A stretch of DNA of 64,000 bases from JBDOQU01 sp039839375 (GTDB lineage: Bacteria; Pseudomonadota; Alphaproteobacteria; DSM-16000; Inquilinaceae). This document shows positions 41,289 through 50,002 of the stretch, in pieces. A program made the position numbers and the translations under genes. Below the pieces are notes generated by a model. That model had not been told where the DNA came from, made no database searches, and saw only the letters and a program-made list of their open reading frames with translations. The number at the start of each line of letters is the position of its first letter. Position 1 is the first letter of the stretch. The DNA lies in the NCBI RefSeq assembly GCF_039839375.1, contig NZ_JBDOQU010000013.1, forward strand, positions 62,001-126,000. Direction: 5' to 3'.

Positions 41289-42605
41289 GTGACGCTATCA
41301 TTGCCCCTTCGGAACGAGCTGGGGGGCGCGGGGCCGATGATTGCTGCGATCAGATCCCTTCTGGATCCGGGCGACTGGCTGGGAATGAAACCGGCGCTCG
41401 ATCCGTCGGCGACGGTGCTGTCCCTGGACCACAAGCCGGCGGAGGGCCTGTGGAAGCTGCGCATGATGGTCGGCGGCGCGGTCCTGGCGATCGCCGCCAT
41501 CGTCATCTACTTGTCCCCGGGCGGAATAGTCACCCTTGCAGCCGGCGGGTTCGGCCTGTTCGCCCTGCTGAATCTGGTTCGCGGCCTGGCCGAGAGCAGG
41601 TTCGAGAAATCCCTCCTCATCACCGACAACATGGTGATCGTGAAGAGCCGGACCTTCCTGGGTCGCAATGACTGGCAGGAGCCGATCGCCAACTATCGCG
41701 GCGTGCTGCTGCGGGAGCGGCAGGTGGCCGACAGCAGCGTCGGCAAGACGTCCACCTCCAATACCTATCAGATCATCGAACTGGCCCATGACGATCCCGG
41801 CCGGATAACGCCCCTCTACGTGGCGGATCAGAGCGAATCTCCACGCGATATCCAGGAAGCGTTCGCCCTGCGCTTCGATCTGCCCGCGCTCCAGCCGGAC
41901 GCGGGCGGGTTCGTCGCGCGCGGGACGGATGCGCTCGATCGGCCGATCAGCCCCATTGCCGCGGAGGATGAGGGCGATGGCGGGATCACGTGCTCCCCGC
42001 CGATCGATCCGGGTCCCGCGCCCTCCGGCGTCACCGTGACCCGGAACGGCGACGCCATTCACATCGTCGTCGGCCAAGGCGCCGCCGGCAGGTCGTTCAC
42101 ATGGCTGTTCTGGCTGGCGCTCCCGTTTGTTTTCGGCGGCGGTGTCTTCCTGCTTCAACCCTATATGGGCATCCTCGTCTTCGGGATGTGCTCCATCTTC
42201 GTGTTGATGATGCTTGGTCTCCAACGGCTCTTCAGGGGCGGCAAGGAGGATAGCGAAACCGTCCTTGGCCTCGACGCGTCCAGCGTATGGGTGAAATACG
42301 CCAAAGGATCGGCGCTTTCGGCCTGGATAGAGCGTACCGTCACCAAACTGGTCAGGGCGAGGCCGCTGGAGAGGCCGACGGAACGGAGCATGGATCGCGG
42401 CGCGATCGAGCAGATCCGCGTCGACCAGCGCATGACCCATATCAGGACTTCCAATGGCGACAGGCAAACGGCCTATGTCTGGCAGGTCATCATCGAGAAC
42501 GACAGCGACCGGCTGGTCTTCGCCGGGAGGCAGTTCGACCAGGGGAAGCTGGAATGGGTCCGGGATTTCCTGCGGCATGAGCTGGCGCGCGGCGGGGCGG
42601 CCTGA
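41289..42605 (+). CDS. Four-helix membrane protein of unknown function, duplicated modules
   Basis: A 438-residue protein I do not recognise. It has two modules, each a helix pair followed by a strand-rich domain: helices at about 60-98 then LLITDNMVIVKSRTFLGRND and DWQEPIANYRGVLL; helices at about 253-300 then a DASSVWVKY-led domain ending with LVFAGRQFDQGKLEWV. The helix-hairpin plus beta layout is like bacterial PH-domain (bPH2) proteins, but that is a guess. The next gene is a shorter paralogue of its first module and overlaps it by one base. ATG 41337 (MIAAIRSLLD) is an alternative start. Confidence 0.7.
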   Translation: MTLSLPLRNELGGAGPMIAAIRSLLDPGDWLGMKPALDPSATVLSLDHKPAEGLWKLRMMVGGAVLAIAAIVIYLSPGGIVTLAAGGFGLFALLNLVRGLAESRFEKSLLITDNMVIVKSRTFLGRNDWQEPIANYRGVLLRERQVADSSVGKTSTSNTYQIIELAHDDPGRITPLYVADQSESPRDIQEAFALRFDLPALQPDAGGFVARGTDALDRPISPIAAEDEGDGGITCSPPIDPGPAPSGVTVTRNGDAIHIVVGQGAAGRSFTWLFWLALPFVFGGGVFLLQPYMGILVFGMCSIFVLMMLGLQRLFRGGKEDSETVLGLDASSVWVKYAKGSALSAWIERTVTKLVRARPLERPTERSMDRGAIEQIRVDQRMTHIRTSNGDRQTAYVWQVIIENDSDRLVFAGRQFDQGKLEWVRDFLRHELARGGAA

Positions 42606-43171
42606 TGGGGCTGATCAAAACCGCCACCAACCCCGGCGGCGCACTGGCGCTGAGGCCGGCGCTCGATCCCTCGGCGGCCATCCTGGCCTTCGATTACAAG
42701 ACGCCGCGCCTCCAGGTATGGCTCGGCCTTCTCCTCGGTCCTGCCGCCATCGCGGTCGCCATCGTCGCTTATCGGATGATGGATGATCCTTTCTTCAGGA
42801 TCCTGTTCCCCGTCGTCGGAGGGCTGGTCGGCTTGGTGTTCCTGATCCGGGGGATTTTCAGTTTCCGGTTCGCGAAATCCTTCCTCATCACCGGCAGCAT
42901 GATCATCGTGAAGACCCAGACGCTTTTCGGACGCGACGACTGGCAGGAACCGATCGCGAACTATCGCGGCGTGACTCTGCGGGTGCAGAAGATAACCCAC
43001 AGGCACCAGGACCGCGCCTCGGTGACGATCACCTACCACGTGGTGGAACTGACCCATCCACAGGGAGGCAAGACCATACCGCTCTATGTCCAGAAGGAGG
43101 GAAAACCGCCCGTCGACAGACACCGGGCCTTCGCCGAGCGGTTCGAACTTCCGGCGATGGAGCCCGCGTGA
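42605..43171 (+). CDS. Membrane protein, paralogue of preceding gene
   Basis: A 188-residue protein closely resembling the first module of its neighbour: ALRPALDPSAAILAFDYK versus the same block upstream, two hydrophobic helices at about 40-80, FAKSFLITGSMIIVKTQTLF and the shared DWQEPIANYRGV. The gene starts on the last base of the previous stop codon (TGATG), so both are translated together. Function unknown; the pair probably arose by tandem duplication and may form a membrane complex. Confidence 0.7.
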   Translation: MGLIKTATNPGGALALRPALDPSAAILAFDYKTPRLQVWLGLLLGPAAIAVAIVAYRMMDDPFFRILFPVVGGLVGLVFLIRGIFSFRFAKSFLITGSMIIVKTQTLFGRDDWQEPIANYRGVTLRVQKITHRHQDRASVTITYHVVELTHPQGGKTIPLYVQKEGKPPVDRHRAFAERFELPAMEPA

Positions 43172-43430
43172 CTCTTCTGTTTGGTCATGCAGAACTTGAT
43201 CCAGCATCCATGCAGCGTCGATTAAGGCCCGGACCGCACCCGGTTCTTCGCCGTCGGTGAGGCGGCAAGGGCCCATGGATTCCGGATCAAGTCCGGAATG
43301 ACTTTTTCTCTTAGGTGTCGACCAGGGCCAAGGCCGCGCCCGGTCCTTCGCCGGCGGCCGAGCCTGCAGGACTCCCGCATGACTGTGCGGCTTGACGAAC
43401 CGCCGCCATTGTCGGAAATTGCGCGTCCTC
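43172..43430. other. Intergenic stretch with dispersed repeat copy
   Basis: No gene. It holds one copy of a 109-base repeat (43194-43302) that recurs beside the IS element near 62.8 kb, a degenerate fragment of it at 43317-43369, and the likely promoter of the riboswitch transcript, for which TTGACG at 43392-43397 is a possible -35 element. Confidence 0.6.
43194..43302. repeat. Dispersed intergenic repeat, copy A
   Basis: Matches 62837-62944 over its length: ACTTGATCCAGCATCCATGC at the start, a CGGTTCTTC..CCGTCGGT middle, and a terminal hairpin ATTCCGG..CCGGAAT followed by GAC. The hairpin loops differ while the stems stay paired, the mark of a selected or palindromic repeat unit. Confidence 0.75.
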
Positions 43431-43483
43431 CGTGGAGATTTGAGCCGACCGGCTTGCGACCACGTTAAAAACCGCTAAAAGGT
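43430..43483 (+). promoter_or_regulatory. SAM-II riboswitch
   Basis: The aptamer is seen directly: stem P1 CGTGG (43431-43435) with CCACG (43460-43464), the loop GATTTGA.. and CGGCTTGC, then GTTAAAA and the conserved GCTAAAA at 43474-43480, in the right order and spacing for SAM-II. It precedes metZ by about 60 bases. Known role: binding S-adenosylmethionine hides the ribosome site and lowers methionine synthesis. Confidence 0.92.
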
Positions 43484-43500
43484 CGGGCGCCAGCACGCTC

Positions 43501-43534
43501 AGCCTCCGGTCGGCCGAACCCGATTCCGGAGGCT
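43501..43534 (+). promoter_or_regulatory. Hairpin covering the metZ ribosome site
   Basis: AGCCTCCGG (43501-43509) pairs perfectly with CCGGAGGCT (43526-43534), whose GGAGG is the metZ ribosome site. It lies between the SAM-II aptamer and the TTG start, followed by TTTCATTTT. It could be the expression platform at translation level, or a terminator-like stem. Confidence 0.65.
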
Positions 43535-43540
43535 TTCATT

Positions 43541-44746
43541 TTGGACCAGGCGCTTCTCTCTCCTAACGATGACATCAGCCTCGAAACCGCTCTCGTAAGG
43601 GGCGGCCTGCGCCGTTCGGATTTCGGCGAGATGTCGGAGGCGATCTTCCTCACCTCCGGCTTCGTCTATGATTCCGCCGAACGGGCCGAGGCCCGCTTCG
43701 CCGGCGAGGATGAAGGCTTCGTCTATTCGCGCTACGCCAACCCGACGCTGGAGGTGCTGGAGAAACGGCTGGCGCTGATCGAGGGGGCGGAAGCCTGTCA
43801 TGTCACCGCCAGCGGCATGGCGGCCGTCTTCACCGGCCTGTTCTGCTATCTGCGCGCGGGTGACCATGTCGTCGCCAGCCGGGCGCTGTTCGGCTCCTGC
43901 CACGTCATCCTGACGACCATCCTGCCCCGCTACGGGATCGAGACGACGCTGGTCGACGGCGCCGACCTGGACGCCTGGCAGGCGGCGATGCGTCCGAACA
44001 CGCGCGCCATCTTCCTGGAGACCCCGGCCAACCCGACGCTGGATCTGGTCGACCTCACCGCGGTGGCGGAGATCGCCCATGCCGGCGGCGCGAAGGTTTT
44101 CGTCGACAACGTCTTCGCCTCGCCTCTGGGCCAGAAGCCGCTGGAGCTTGGCGCCGACGTGGTGATGTATTCCGCGACCAAGCATATCGACGGCCAGGGG
44201 CGGTGCCTCGGCGGGGCGCTGCTGGCGGACGCCGAATTCTGCAACGACCATTTCATGCCCTATTACCGGCATACCGGCCCGGCGCTCAGCCCCTTCAACG
44301 CGTGGGTGCTGGCGAAGGGGCTGGAGACGCTGTCGATCCGGGTCGAGCGCCAGACCCGCTCGGCCCACAGCTTGGCCGAATTCATCGAGGCCGACGGCGG
44401 CGCGCGAACCGTCCGCTACCCCTTCCTGGAAAGCCATCCGCAGCATGAGCTGGCGCGCCGCCAGATGAAGAGCGGCGGTACGATCGTATCGCTCGACCTC
44501 GGGAGCAAGCAGGCGGCGTTCGCTTTCATCAACGCGCTGCGGATCGTCGACATCTCCAACAATCTGGGCGACACGCGGTCGATCGCGACCCACCCGATGA
44601 CCACGACCCACAGGGCCATGGCCGTTGAGGACCGCGCCGCCATGGGCATCACCGACGGGCTGGTCCGCCTGTCGATCGGGCTGGAAGGGTATGACGACCT
44701 TCAGGCGGACGTGGAACGGGCGCTGGCGGCCGCGAAATCCGCGTGA
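43541..44746 (+). CDS. metZ: O-succinylhomoserine sulfhydrylase
   Basis: A 401-residue PLP enzyme of the Cys/Met metabolism family. The PLP lysine is K214 in SATKHIDGQG; YSRYANPT, ASGMAAV and the late SIGLEGYDDL are typical of MetZ. Reaction: O-succinylhomoserine plus sulfide to homocysteine and succinate, the direct sulfhydrylation route to methionine. Start is TTG 43541, eight bases after GGAGG; no ATG is available before the conserved sequence. A SAM-II riboswitch lies upstream. It converges with the haem peroxidase gene. Confidence 0.93.
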   Translation: MDQALLSPNDDISLETALVRGGLRRSDFGEMSEAIFLTSGFVYDSAERAEARFAGEDEGFVYSRYANPTLEVLEKRLALIEGAEACHVTASGMAAVFTGLFCYLRAGDHVVASRALFGSCHVILTTILPRYGIETTLVDGADLDAWQAAMRPNTRAIFLETPANPTLDLVDLTAVAEIAHAGGAKVFVDNVFASPLGQKPLELGADVVMYSATKHIDGQGRCLGGALLADAEFCNDHFMPYYRHTGPALSPFNAWVLAKGLETLSIRVERQTRSAHSLAEFIEADGGARTVRYPFLESHPQHELARRQMKSGGTIVSLDLGSKQAAFAFINALRIVDISNNLGDTRSIATHPMTTTHRAMAVEDRAAMGITDGLVRLSIGLEGYDDLQADVERALAAAKSA

Positions 44747-44798
44747 CGCCAGCGCCCGTCCGCCCCCACCCCGGTCGATCAGTCTCTATTGCCGATCC

Positions 44799-46295
44799 TT
44801 AGTTGATCGGGTTTATCTCATCCACGAAGGTCAGCATGTCGACCATCGTGAAGGTATCGTTGTTCGCCCGGGGCAGGGTCGGAGTCCATGTCGGATCCTG
44901 CGCCAGGAAGGAATTCGGGTCGCCTTCCAGCATCCCGACGAAGACTTCGGAGATGATCCGACTGCCGACCTTGCCCAACCGCAGCCCGTCCTGCTGCACC
45001 AGCGCCTCCTTCAGGATGTAGTACCAGAGCGGCGTCTGCTGGGTGAGACCCTGGGCCGTCGCCACCTGCCCGTCCGGACCGTCGCCGATCTCAGCCGGGG
45101 TCAGCGGGGCGAAGCCCATCCGCGCCGCCACCGCCTGGCCCGACGGCAGCCCCATGCGCAGGCCGCGCACCAGGTTGCGCTGGGGCAGGGAACCGCCGCC
45201 GCCCGGCAGGGTGTGGAGTTCCTGGACCAGGAACGGATCGATCTTGCGGGTCGGGTTCACCTCCACGCCGGGGGCGTTGAAATCGTAGAAGCGCCGCCAG
45301 TCGATGATCCAGTCGCTGGGCACCGGCACGTCGGCCCCGCCGCCCGACAGCCGGGTGAAGCGGAACAGCAGCGCCAGGCTGGCCGGCGTCACCCCGCCGA
45401 AGCGGAAGACGCGGTTGAAATTGTAGAACTGCCGGACCATCGAATGGCCCAGCCGATAGGCGGCGACGGAGAATTCGACGGGAATGAACGGCTCGTCCGC
45501 GAACAGGAAGAACTTCCGGCCATTCTGGCGAACGTCCGCCATCTCCGCCGGATCGACCAGCCGTCCGATGAAATCCTCCAGCACGATCTTCTGATAGTGC
45601 CAGGTCGTCAGCTTCCGCGCGGCGTCGAAAAGCTGCGCCGCCGGGGTTCCATCTGCGCGCAGAGTGGCGACGATCTTGTTGTGGAACTTCAGGAAGGCGA
45701 GATGGGTCTGCGCCACCGCCAGGTTCTCGTCGTTCCTGGGGTCGCCGATCAGCGCGATCTTGTTGAAGCGCGGCAGATCGTTGGGGAAGCCTACAGGGAG
45801 CGCCGGGTCGCCCTGCCCCTGCCCGGTCGATCCCAGCGCGAACAGCGCCGGATCGTCCGGCTGATAGAGGAACGGATCCAGGTCGGGGCCGGAGCCGTAG
45901 AGGCTGTCCAGCTCCAGCTTCGGCGTGCGGAAGTTGAAGACCGTCTGCGGATCGATCGCCACTTCCGGCATGGTGGTCGGATCGAAGGTCACGTCATGAT
46001 CGACGAACTGGCCGAAATAGGTGAACCCGGCCGGTACCGCCGGATTGTCGCCGGACTGGTTGCCGTCGGCATCCAGCATCGCGGCGGCCAGCGCATCCAG
46101 CGCCGCCGTGTCGGCGGCCATCGGCGGCAGTTCGGGGAACATCCGGCCGAACTTGCCCGGCTTGAAGACCGGCCCCTGCGGAACCGGCTGGTATTCGCGC
46201 CGCCCATATCCGTGATGCATGCCGGCATGGTCCTGCGGGCCGTGGCCCTGCGGTTTTTCACCCTTCTTCGGCTTGATCTTGACCTGCGTGTCCAT
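44799..46295 (-). CDS. Animal-type haem peroxidase family protein
   Basis: A 498-residue peroxidase of the myeloperoxidase/cyclo-oxygenase superfamily. The distal haem region FTYFGQFVDHDVTFD (with the catalytic histidine in DHD) is near residue 95; the proximal side AYRLGHSMVRQFY near 285 holds the haem-binding histidine; FLKFHNKIVATLR is also typical. No signal peptide is visible; the N-terminus is basic and histidine-rich. Such bacterial enzymes oxidise halides or organic substrates with hydrogen peroxide; substrate unknown. Single gene, convergent with metZ. Confidence 0.88.
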   Translation of the reverse strand: MDTQVKIKPKKGEKPQGHGPQDHAGMHHGYGRREYQPVPQGPVFKPGKFGRMFPELPPMAADTAALDALAAAMLDADGNQSGDNPAVPAGFTYFGQFVDHDVTFDPTTMPEVAIDPQTVFNFRTPKLELDSLYGSGPDLDPFLYQPDDPALFALGSTGQGQGDPALPVGFPNDLPRFNKIALIGDPRNDENLAVAQTHLAFLKFHNKIVATLRADGTPAAQLFDAARKLTTWHYQKIVLEDFIGRLVDPAEMADVRQNGRKFFLFADEPFIPVEFSVAAYRLGHSMVRQFYNFNRVFRFGGVTPASLALLFRFTRLSGGGADVPVPSDWIIDWRRFYDFNAPGVEVNPTRKIDPFLVQELHTLPGGGGSLPQRNLVRGLRMGLPSGQAVAARMGFAPLTPAEIGDGPDGQVATAQGLTQQTPLWYYILKEALVQQDGLRLGKVGSRIISEVFVGMLEGDPNSFLAQDPTWTPTLPRANNDTFTMVDMLTFVDEINPIN

Positions 46296-46476
46296 GACGC
46301 CCCTCCCTCACAACAGTGGAAGGACGATGGTCATCCCCGGCTCGCGCGGCGGCAATCGGGCCGCCGGCTTTGTCACCGACATCCTACAATATTATGCAGC
46401 GGGCTTAATTCGGAGGCGTCCGGAACGGTTAACGAATGGCGATTCAGTCGTAGATTCCGGTCGGGCAACAAATGAA

Positions 46477-46507
46477 AAGCCCGCCGGCGATCTCCACCGG
46501 CGGGCTT
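46477..46507 (-). terminator. Intrinsic terminator of the proVWX operon
   Basis: An eleven-pair perfect stem (46477-46487 with 46497-46507, GC-rich) is followed on the minus strand by TTTTCATTTGTT. It lies 20 bases after the proX stop codon. Confidence 0.88.
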
Positions 46508-46526
46508 CTCTTCAGGACGAATCGGC

Positions 46527-47408
46527 TTAGGACGCCGCCATCTCGCCCGTGAGCCAGTAGTTCACCCGGGCGGGGTGGTTCTCGATGTACTGGCCGATGG
46601 CCTCCTCATAGGAGGTCTCCTGGGCGTTGGCCATCGCGCTTTCCAGCTCCTCCAGCGGCAGGTGCATCCGCATCAGGAACTGCGCCACCTCAGGATAATC
46701 CTGCTGGAAGCCCTGGCGGGCGATGGCGTAGACGCGCTCCACGCCGCCCAGCGTGCCTTCGGGATCCTCCAGATAGCGGAGATCGTAGGCGCCGAACATC
46801 CAGTGCGGGCTCCAGCCGGTGACGACGATCCATTCCTCGTTGCGGATCGCCCGGTCCAGCGCCGCGACCATGGCGGCGTCGCTGGCCGAGACCAGCTCAT
46901 ACTCGTCCAGCCCGTAGGCCTCGATCGTCTCGTTGGACAGGCGCATCAGCCCGGCGCCGGGATCGATGCCCTGGATGGTCGAGTCCAGCTTCTCCCGCAC
47001 CTCGGGATCGGTGAGGTCGGCGATCGAGGAAAGCTGGTCCTCCGGCACATATTCCGGCACGACCCAGCCCAGCTTGGCGTCGGTGTAGAGGACGCCCAGC
47101 GTCACCACGTCCGGGCCCACCTGGTCCCAATAGTCGGCATGGGTCCCCGGCAGCCAGGCCATCATCATCGCGTCGATATCACCCTGGGCTACGCCCTGGT
47201 ACTGCGGCGCGATGCCGGTCTGGATCAGCTCGACTTCCTGGCCGTAATTCTCGGTGATGAGCTGCTGGGCCAGCTTGGTCACGAATTCGGCGTCCGACCA
47301 TGCGGTCCAGCCGATGGTCAGCGGCTCGCCGTCCTGGGCGAACGCCGGCTGGGCGACGCCGGCCGCCATGAGGGCCGCGGCGGAAATTCCTGCAATCTTC
47401 TTAATCAT
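46527..47408 (-). CDS. proX: Glycine betaine/proline ABC transporter substrate-binding protein
   Basis: A 293-residue periplasmic protein with a signal peptide (about residues 1-24, cleavage after AFA). The OpuAC domain fills the rest: PLTIGWTAWSDAEFVTKLA, APQYQGVAQGDIDAMMMAW, and a tryptophan-rich WIVVTGWSPHWMF region that could line the betaine cage. Role: captures glycine betaine, proline betaine or related osmoprotectants. ATG 47408 has GGAGGTGAC directly upstream; a longer frame to 47651 overlaps the permease gene and is rejected. Last gene of the leftward operon, before a strong terminator. Confidence 0.92.
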   Translation of the reverse strand: MIKKIAGISAAALMAAGVAQPAFAQDGEPLTIGWTAWSDAEFVTKLAQQLITENYGQEVELIQTGIAPQYQGVAQGDIDAMMMAWLPGTHADYWDQVGPDVVTLGVLYTDAKLGWVVPEYVPEDQLSSIADLTDPEVREKLDSTIQGIDPGAGLMRLSNETIEAYGLDEYELVSASDAAMVAALDRAIRNEEWIVVTGWSPHWMFGAYDLRYLEDPEGTLGGVERVYAIARQGFQQDYPEVAQFLMRMHLPLEELESAMANAQETSYEEAIGQYIENHPARVNYWLTGEMAAS

Positions 47409-47466
47409 GTCACCTCCGGTGAGGGGTGGAACGGATGCCAGCCATCGGAAACGGCCGGCGACGGTT

Positions 47467-48384
47467 TCAGGAGCCGGCGCGGGCGCCGGTTCCGATATCG
47501 CCCTCGACGCCGCCTGTCGCGGCGCGTCCACGGGAGAACAGGGTCTTGAGCGAGCCGAACGCGCTGGGGCGGTCGAGGCTCTGGGTGATGCGGTCGAGGA
47601 TGATCGCCAGCACGACGACGGCGAGCCCGCCTTCGAAGCCGAGGCCGACATCCAGCCGCTGGATGCCGGTCAGCACGGTGTTGCCGAGCCCGCCCGCCCC
47701 GATCATCGAGGCGATGACGACCATGGAGAGCGCCAGCATGATGGTCTGGTTGACGCCCGCCATGATCGAGGGCAGCGCCAGCGGGAACTGCACCTTCGCC
47801 AGCAACTGCCGGTCGGTGCAGCCGAAGGCGAGGCCGGCCTCGATGAATTCGCTCTGGACCTGGCGGATGCCGAGGTTGGTCAGGCGCACGACCGGCGGCA
47901 TGGAGAAGATCACCGTCGCGATCGTCCCCGGCACGGCGCCCAGCCCGAAGAACATGGCCGCCGGTATCAGGTAGACGAAGGCCGGCATGGTCTGCATGAG
48001 GTCGAGCACGGGGCGGAGCGCGGTCGCGGTCCACCGGCTCTTGGCCATCGCGATGCCAAGCGGGATGCCGATGAAGATCGCGATGATCGTCGCGGCGATC
48101 ACCAGCGCCAGCGTCTCGATCATCTGCTCCCACAGTTCCATATGGACGACCAGCAGCAACGCGACCCCGGTGAAGATCGCGAACTTCCAGCCGACCCGCC
48201 ACAGCGACAGCACGACAAGGATCGCCACGAACGCCCAGATCGGCGCCCAGAGGAGGCCGGCTTCGATCGATTCCGCGACGAACTCGATCCCGCTCGAGAT
48301 CGCGTCCAGCGCGGGAGAGAAATTATCGAGGATGTAATCGACGGCGGCGTTCGCCCCGGCGCCGATATCGAATTCAAAATCCAT
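47467..48384 (-). CDS. proW: Glycine betaine/proline ABC transporter permease
   Basis: A 305-residue inner-membrane permease with about six to seven helices (from residue 48) and the inner-membrane-component motif near residue 205 (EAGLAFGCTDRQLLAKVQFP, the EAA-like loop that docks the ATPase). The N-terminal 45 residues are an amphipathic extension like that of ProW. It lies between proV and proX; a 148-base gap to proV contains a genomic repeat. Complete. Confidence 0.92.
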   Translation of the reverse strand: MDFEFDIGAGANAAVDYILDNFSPALDAISSGIEFVAESIEAGLLWAPIWAFVAILVVLSLWRVGWKFAIFTGVALLLVVHMELWEQMIETLALVIAATIIAIFIGIPLGIAMAKSRWTATALRPVLDLMQTMPAFVYLIPAAMFFGLGAVPGTIATVIFSMPPVVRLTNLGIRQVQSEFIEAGLAFGCTDRQLLAKVQFPLALPSIMAGVNQTIMLALSMVVIASMIGAGGLGNTVLTGIQRLDVGLGFEGGLAVVVLAIILDRITQSLDRPSAFGSLKTLFSRGRAATGGVEGDIGTGARAGS

Positions 48385-48413
48385 GATCGACTCGATTCAA
48401 CGTTTTCTGCACG

Positions 48414-48517
48414 CCCCCTCACCCTCCCGCTTCGCGGGCCCCTCCCTCTCCCCTGAGGGGCGAGGGTAAAGTTGGTAGCCCTCGCCCCTCCGGGGAGAGG
48501 GTTGGGTGAGGGGCAGT
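48414..48517. repeat. GC-rich intergenic inverted repeat in the proV-proW gap
   Basis: A self-complementary stretch of the CCCTCACCCTCCCGCTTCGC and CCCTCTCCCC type, in which CCCTCACCC..GGGTGAGGG and CCTCTCCC..GGGGAGAGG pair. The same kind of sequence occurs at about 61306-61379 and 62765-62810 in this window, so it is a dispersed repeat of the genome. Confidence 0.7.
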
Positions 48518-48532
48518 TGGTTCAGGCTCGCC

Positions 48533-49756
48533 TCACGCTTCCTCCTGCGAACCCGCCCGGTCGAGGCTCATCAGCAGGGAGGATTTGGAGATGGCGCCGA
48601 CATAGCGGCCGCCTTCGTTCACCACAGGCACCGGCCACCGGCTTTCCGCCACGACGCTCATCACCTGGGCCAGCGGGGCGTCTGCCTCCACCGGCGCGAT
48701 GTCGGAAAGGAAGGCGCGGTGGTAGGCGTCCTTCTCCGTTCCCTTGATCGCCGCGGCCAGGGAGTCGGCGGTGACCACGCCCTGATATTTCTTGTCGCGG
48801 CTGACGACGATGGCGACGTCCCGGTCATGCCTGCGCATCCGGTCCAGAGCCGCGTTGACGTCCATCCCCGGCCGCTCGATCAGCGTCACCTGGGTCTGCC
48901 GGGCGATATCGCCCGCCCTGAAGACCTGGGACACGTCGACATTGCGGAAGAACGACCGGACATAGTCGTTGGCGGGGTTGATGACGATGTCCTCGGGCGT
49001 GCCGACCTGGACCACCGCGCCATCCTGCATGATCGCGATCCGGTCGCCGATCCGCATCGCCTCGTCCAGATCGTGGCTGACGAAGACGACCGTCCGGCTG
49101 TGTTCGGTCTGGAGGCGCAGAAGCTCGTCCTGCATCTCCGTCCGGATCAGCGGGTCGAGCGCGGAGAACGCCTCGTCCATCAGCAGGATCGTAGGTTCGC
49201 TGGCCAGCGCGCGGGCAAGGCCGACGCGCTGCTTCATGCCGCCGGAAAGCTGGTCTGGGCTGCTCTGGGCGTACTGGTCGAGCCCGACGGCCGCGAGCGC
49301 CGTCATCGCCTTCTCCCGCCGCGACGCCTCGGCCTCGCCGGAAACCTCCAGCCCGAAGGCCGCGTTCTCCAGAACCGTCCGGTTGGGCAGGAGCGCGAAG
49401 GACTGGAAGACCATGCTCATGTCGCGGCGGCGAAGCTGGATCAGGTCCCGCTTACTCATCCGCGTCACATCCTCGCCGTCGACCAGGATCGACCCCAGCG
49501 TCGGTTCGATCAGCCGATTGATCAGCCGCAGCAGGGTGGATTTGCCGGAGCCCGACAGGCCCATGACCACGAAGATTTCCCCGGCCCTGATGTCGAACGA
49601 GACATCGTTGACGCCGACCGTGCAGCCCGTGCGGGAAAGGATCTCGCTCTTGTCGCTGCCGGCTTCGATCATCTTCACCGCATCCGCGGTGCGGGAGCCG
49701 AAGACCTTGAACACATTCTGGAATGCGATTTTCTGCGCTGGTTCACCAGACGTCAT
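48533..49756 (-). CDS. proV: Glycine betaine/proline ABC transporter ATP-binding protein
   Basis: A 407-residue ATPase of the OpuAA/ProV type. Walker A is GLSGSGKST at 66-74, signature LSGGMKQRVGLARAL near 170 and Walker B ILLMDEAFSALD follow. Residues from about 285 form tandem CBS domains (including YVGAISKSSLLMSL near the end), which in related importers sense ionic strength or nucleotides and gate transport. It leads the operon; the 246-base AT-richer gap to rsmB should hold the promoter. Confidence 0.93.
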   Translation of the reverse strand: MTSGEPAQKIAFQNVFKVFGSRTADAVKMIEAGSDKSEILSRTGCTVGVNDVSFDIRAGEIFVVMGLSGSGKSTLLRLINRLIEPTLGSILVDGEDVTRMSKRDLIQLRRRDMSMVFQSFALLPNRTVLENAAFGLEVSGEAEASRREKAMTALAAVGLDQYAQSSPDQLSGGMKQRVGLARALASEPTILLMDEAFSALDPLIRTEMQDELLRLQTEHSRTVVFVSHDLDEAMRIGDRIAIMQDGAVVQVGTPEDIVINPANDYVRSFFRNVDVSQVFRAGDIARQTQVTLIERPGMDVNAALDRMRRHDRDVAIVVSRDKKYQGVVTADSLAAAIKGTEKDAYHRAFLSDIAPVEADAPLAQVMSVVAESRWPVPVVNEGGRYVGAISKSSLLMSLDRAGSQEEA

Positions 49757-50002
49757 TGAACAAATTCGATCGCTTGTGGGAATGACTTAGAGAACAATAA
49801 TTTCTCTATCAAAGATGTCAGGGATATTGGCTCTATAGATCGATTGTCAACGGAAGATGTCCCGCCACCGCCATCTCCGCCGGGATTATGGAAACGCTCC
49901 AAAGCGTCAAAGAATTTTATCCCATTTCTATAATCGGGGCCGAGCTTATTACGGCTCTGTGATTCCGGCGTCGAATCGCGCTCCGCACTGGCTTCGGCGC
50001 CG
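49757..50002. other. Divergent promoter region between proV and rsmB
   Basis: No gene. The 246 bases are AT-richer than their surroundings (several AATAAT/TATCAA runs in 49780-49850 and 49910-49950), as expected for two divergent promoters. No recognised operator or riboswitch was found. Confidence 0.5.

Noticed and set aside
43501..43540. Intrinsic terminator ending a transcript upstream of metZ
   Set aside because: The stem with T-rich tail resembles one, but it lies after the SAM-II aptamer and contains the metZ ribosome site, so a control hairpin is the better reading; termination is not excluded.
44625..46475. 616-codon open frame antisense to the haem peroxidase
   Set aside because: Arginine-, histidine- and glutamine-rich with no domain; peroxidase motifs are on the other strand.
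48506..49759. 417-codon open frame antisense to proV
   Set aside because: proV carries intact ATPase and CBS sequence; the antisense has no recognisable features.
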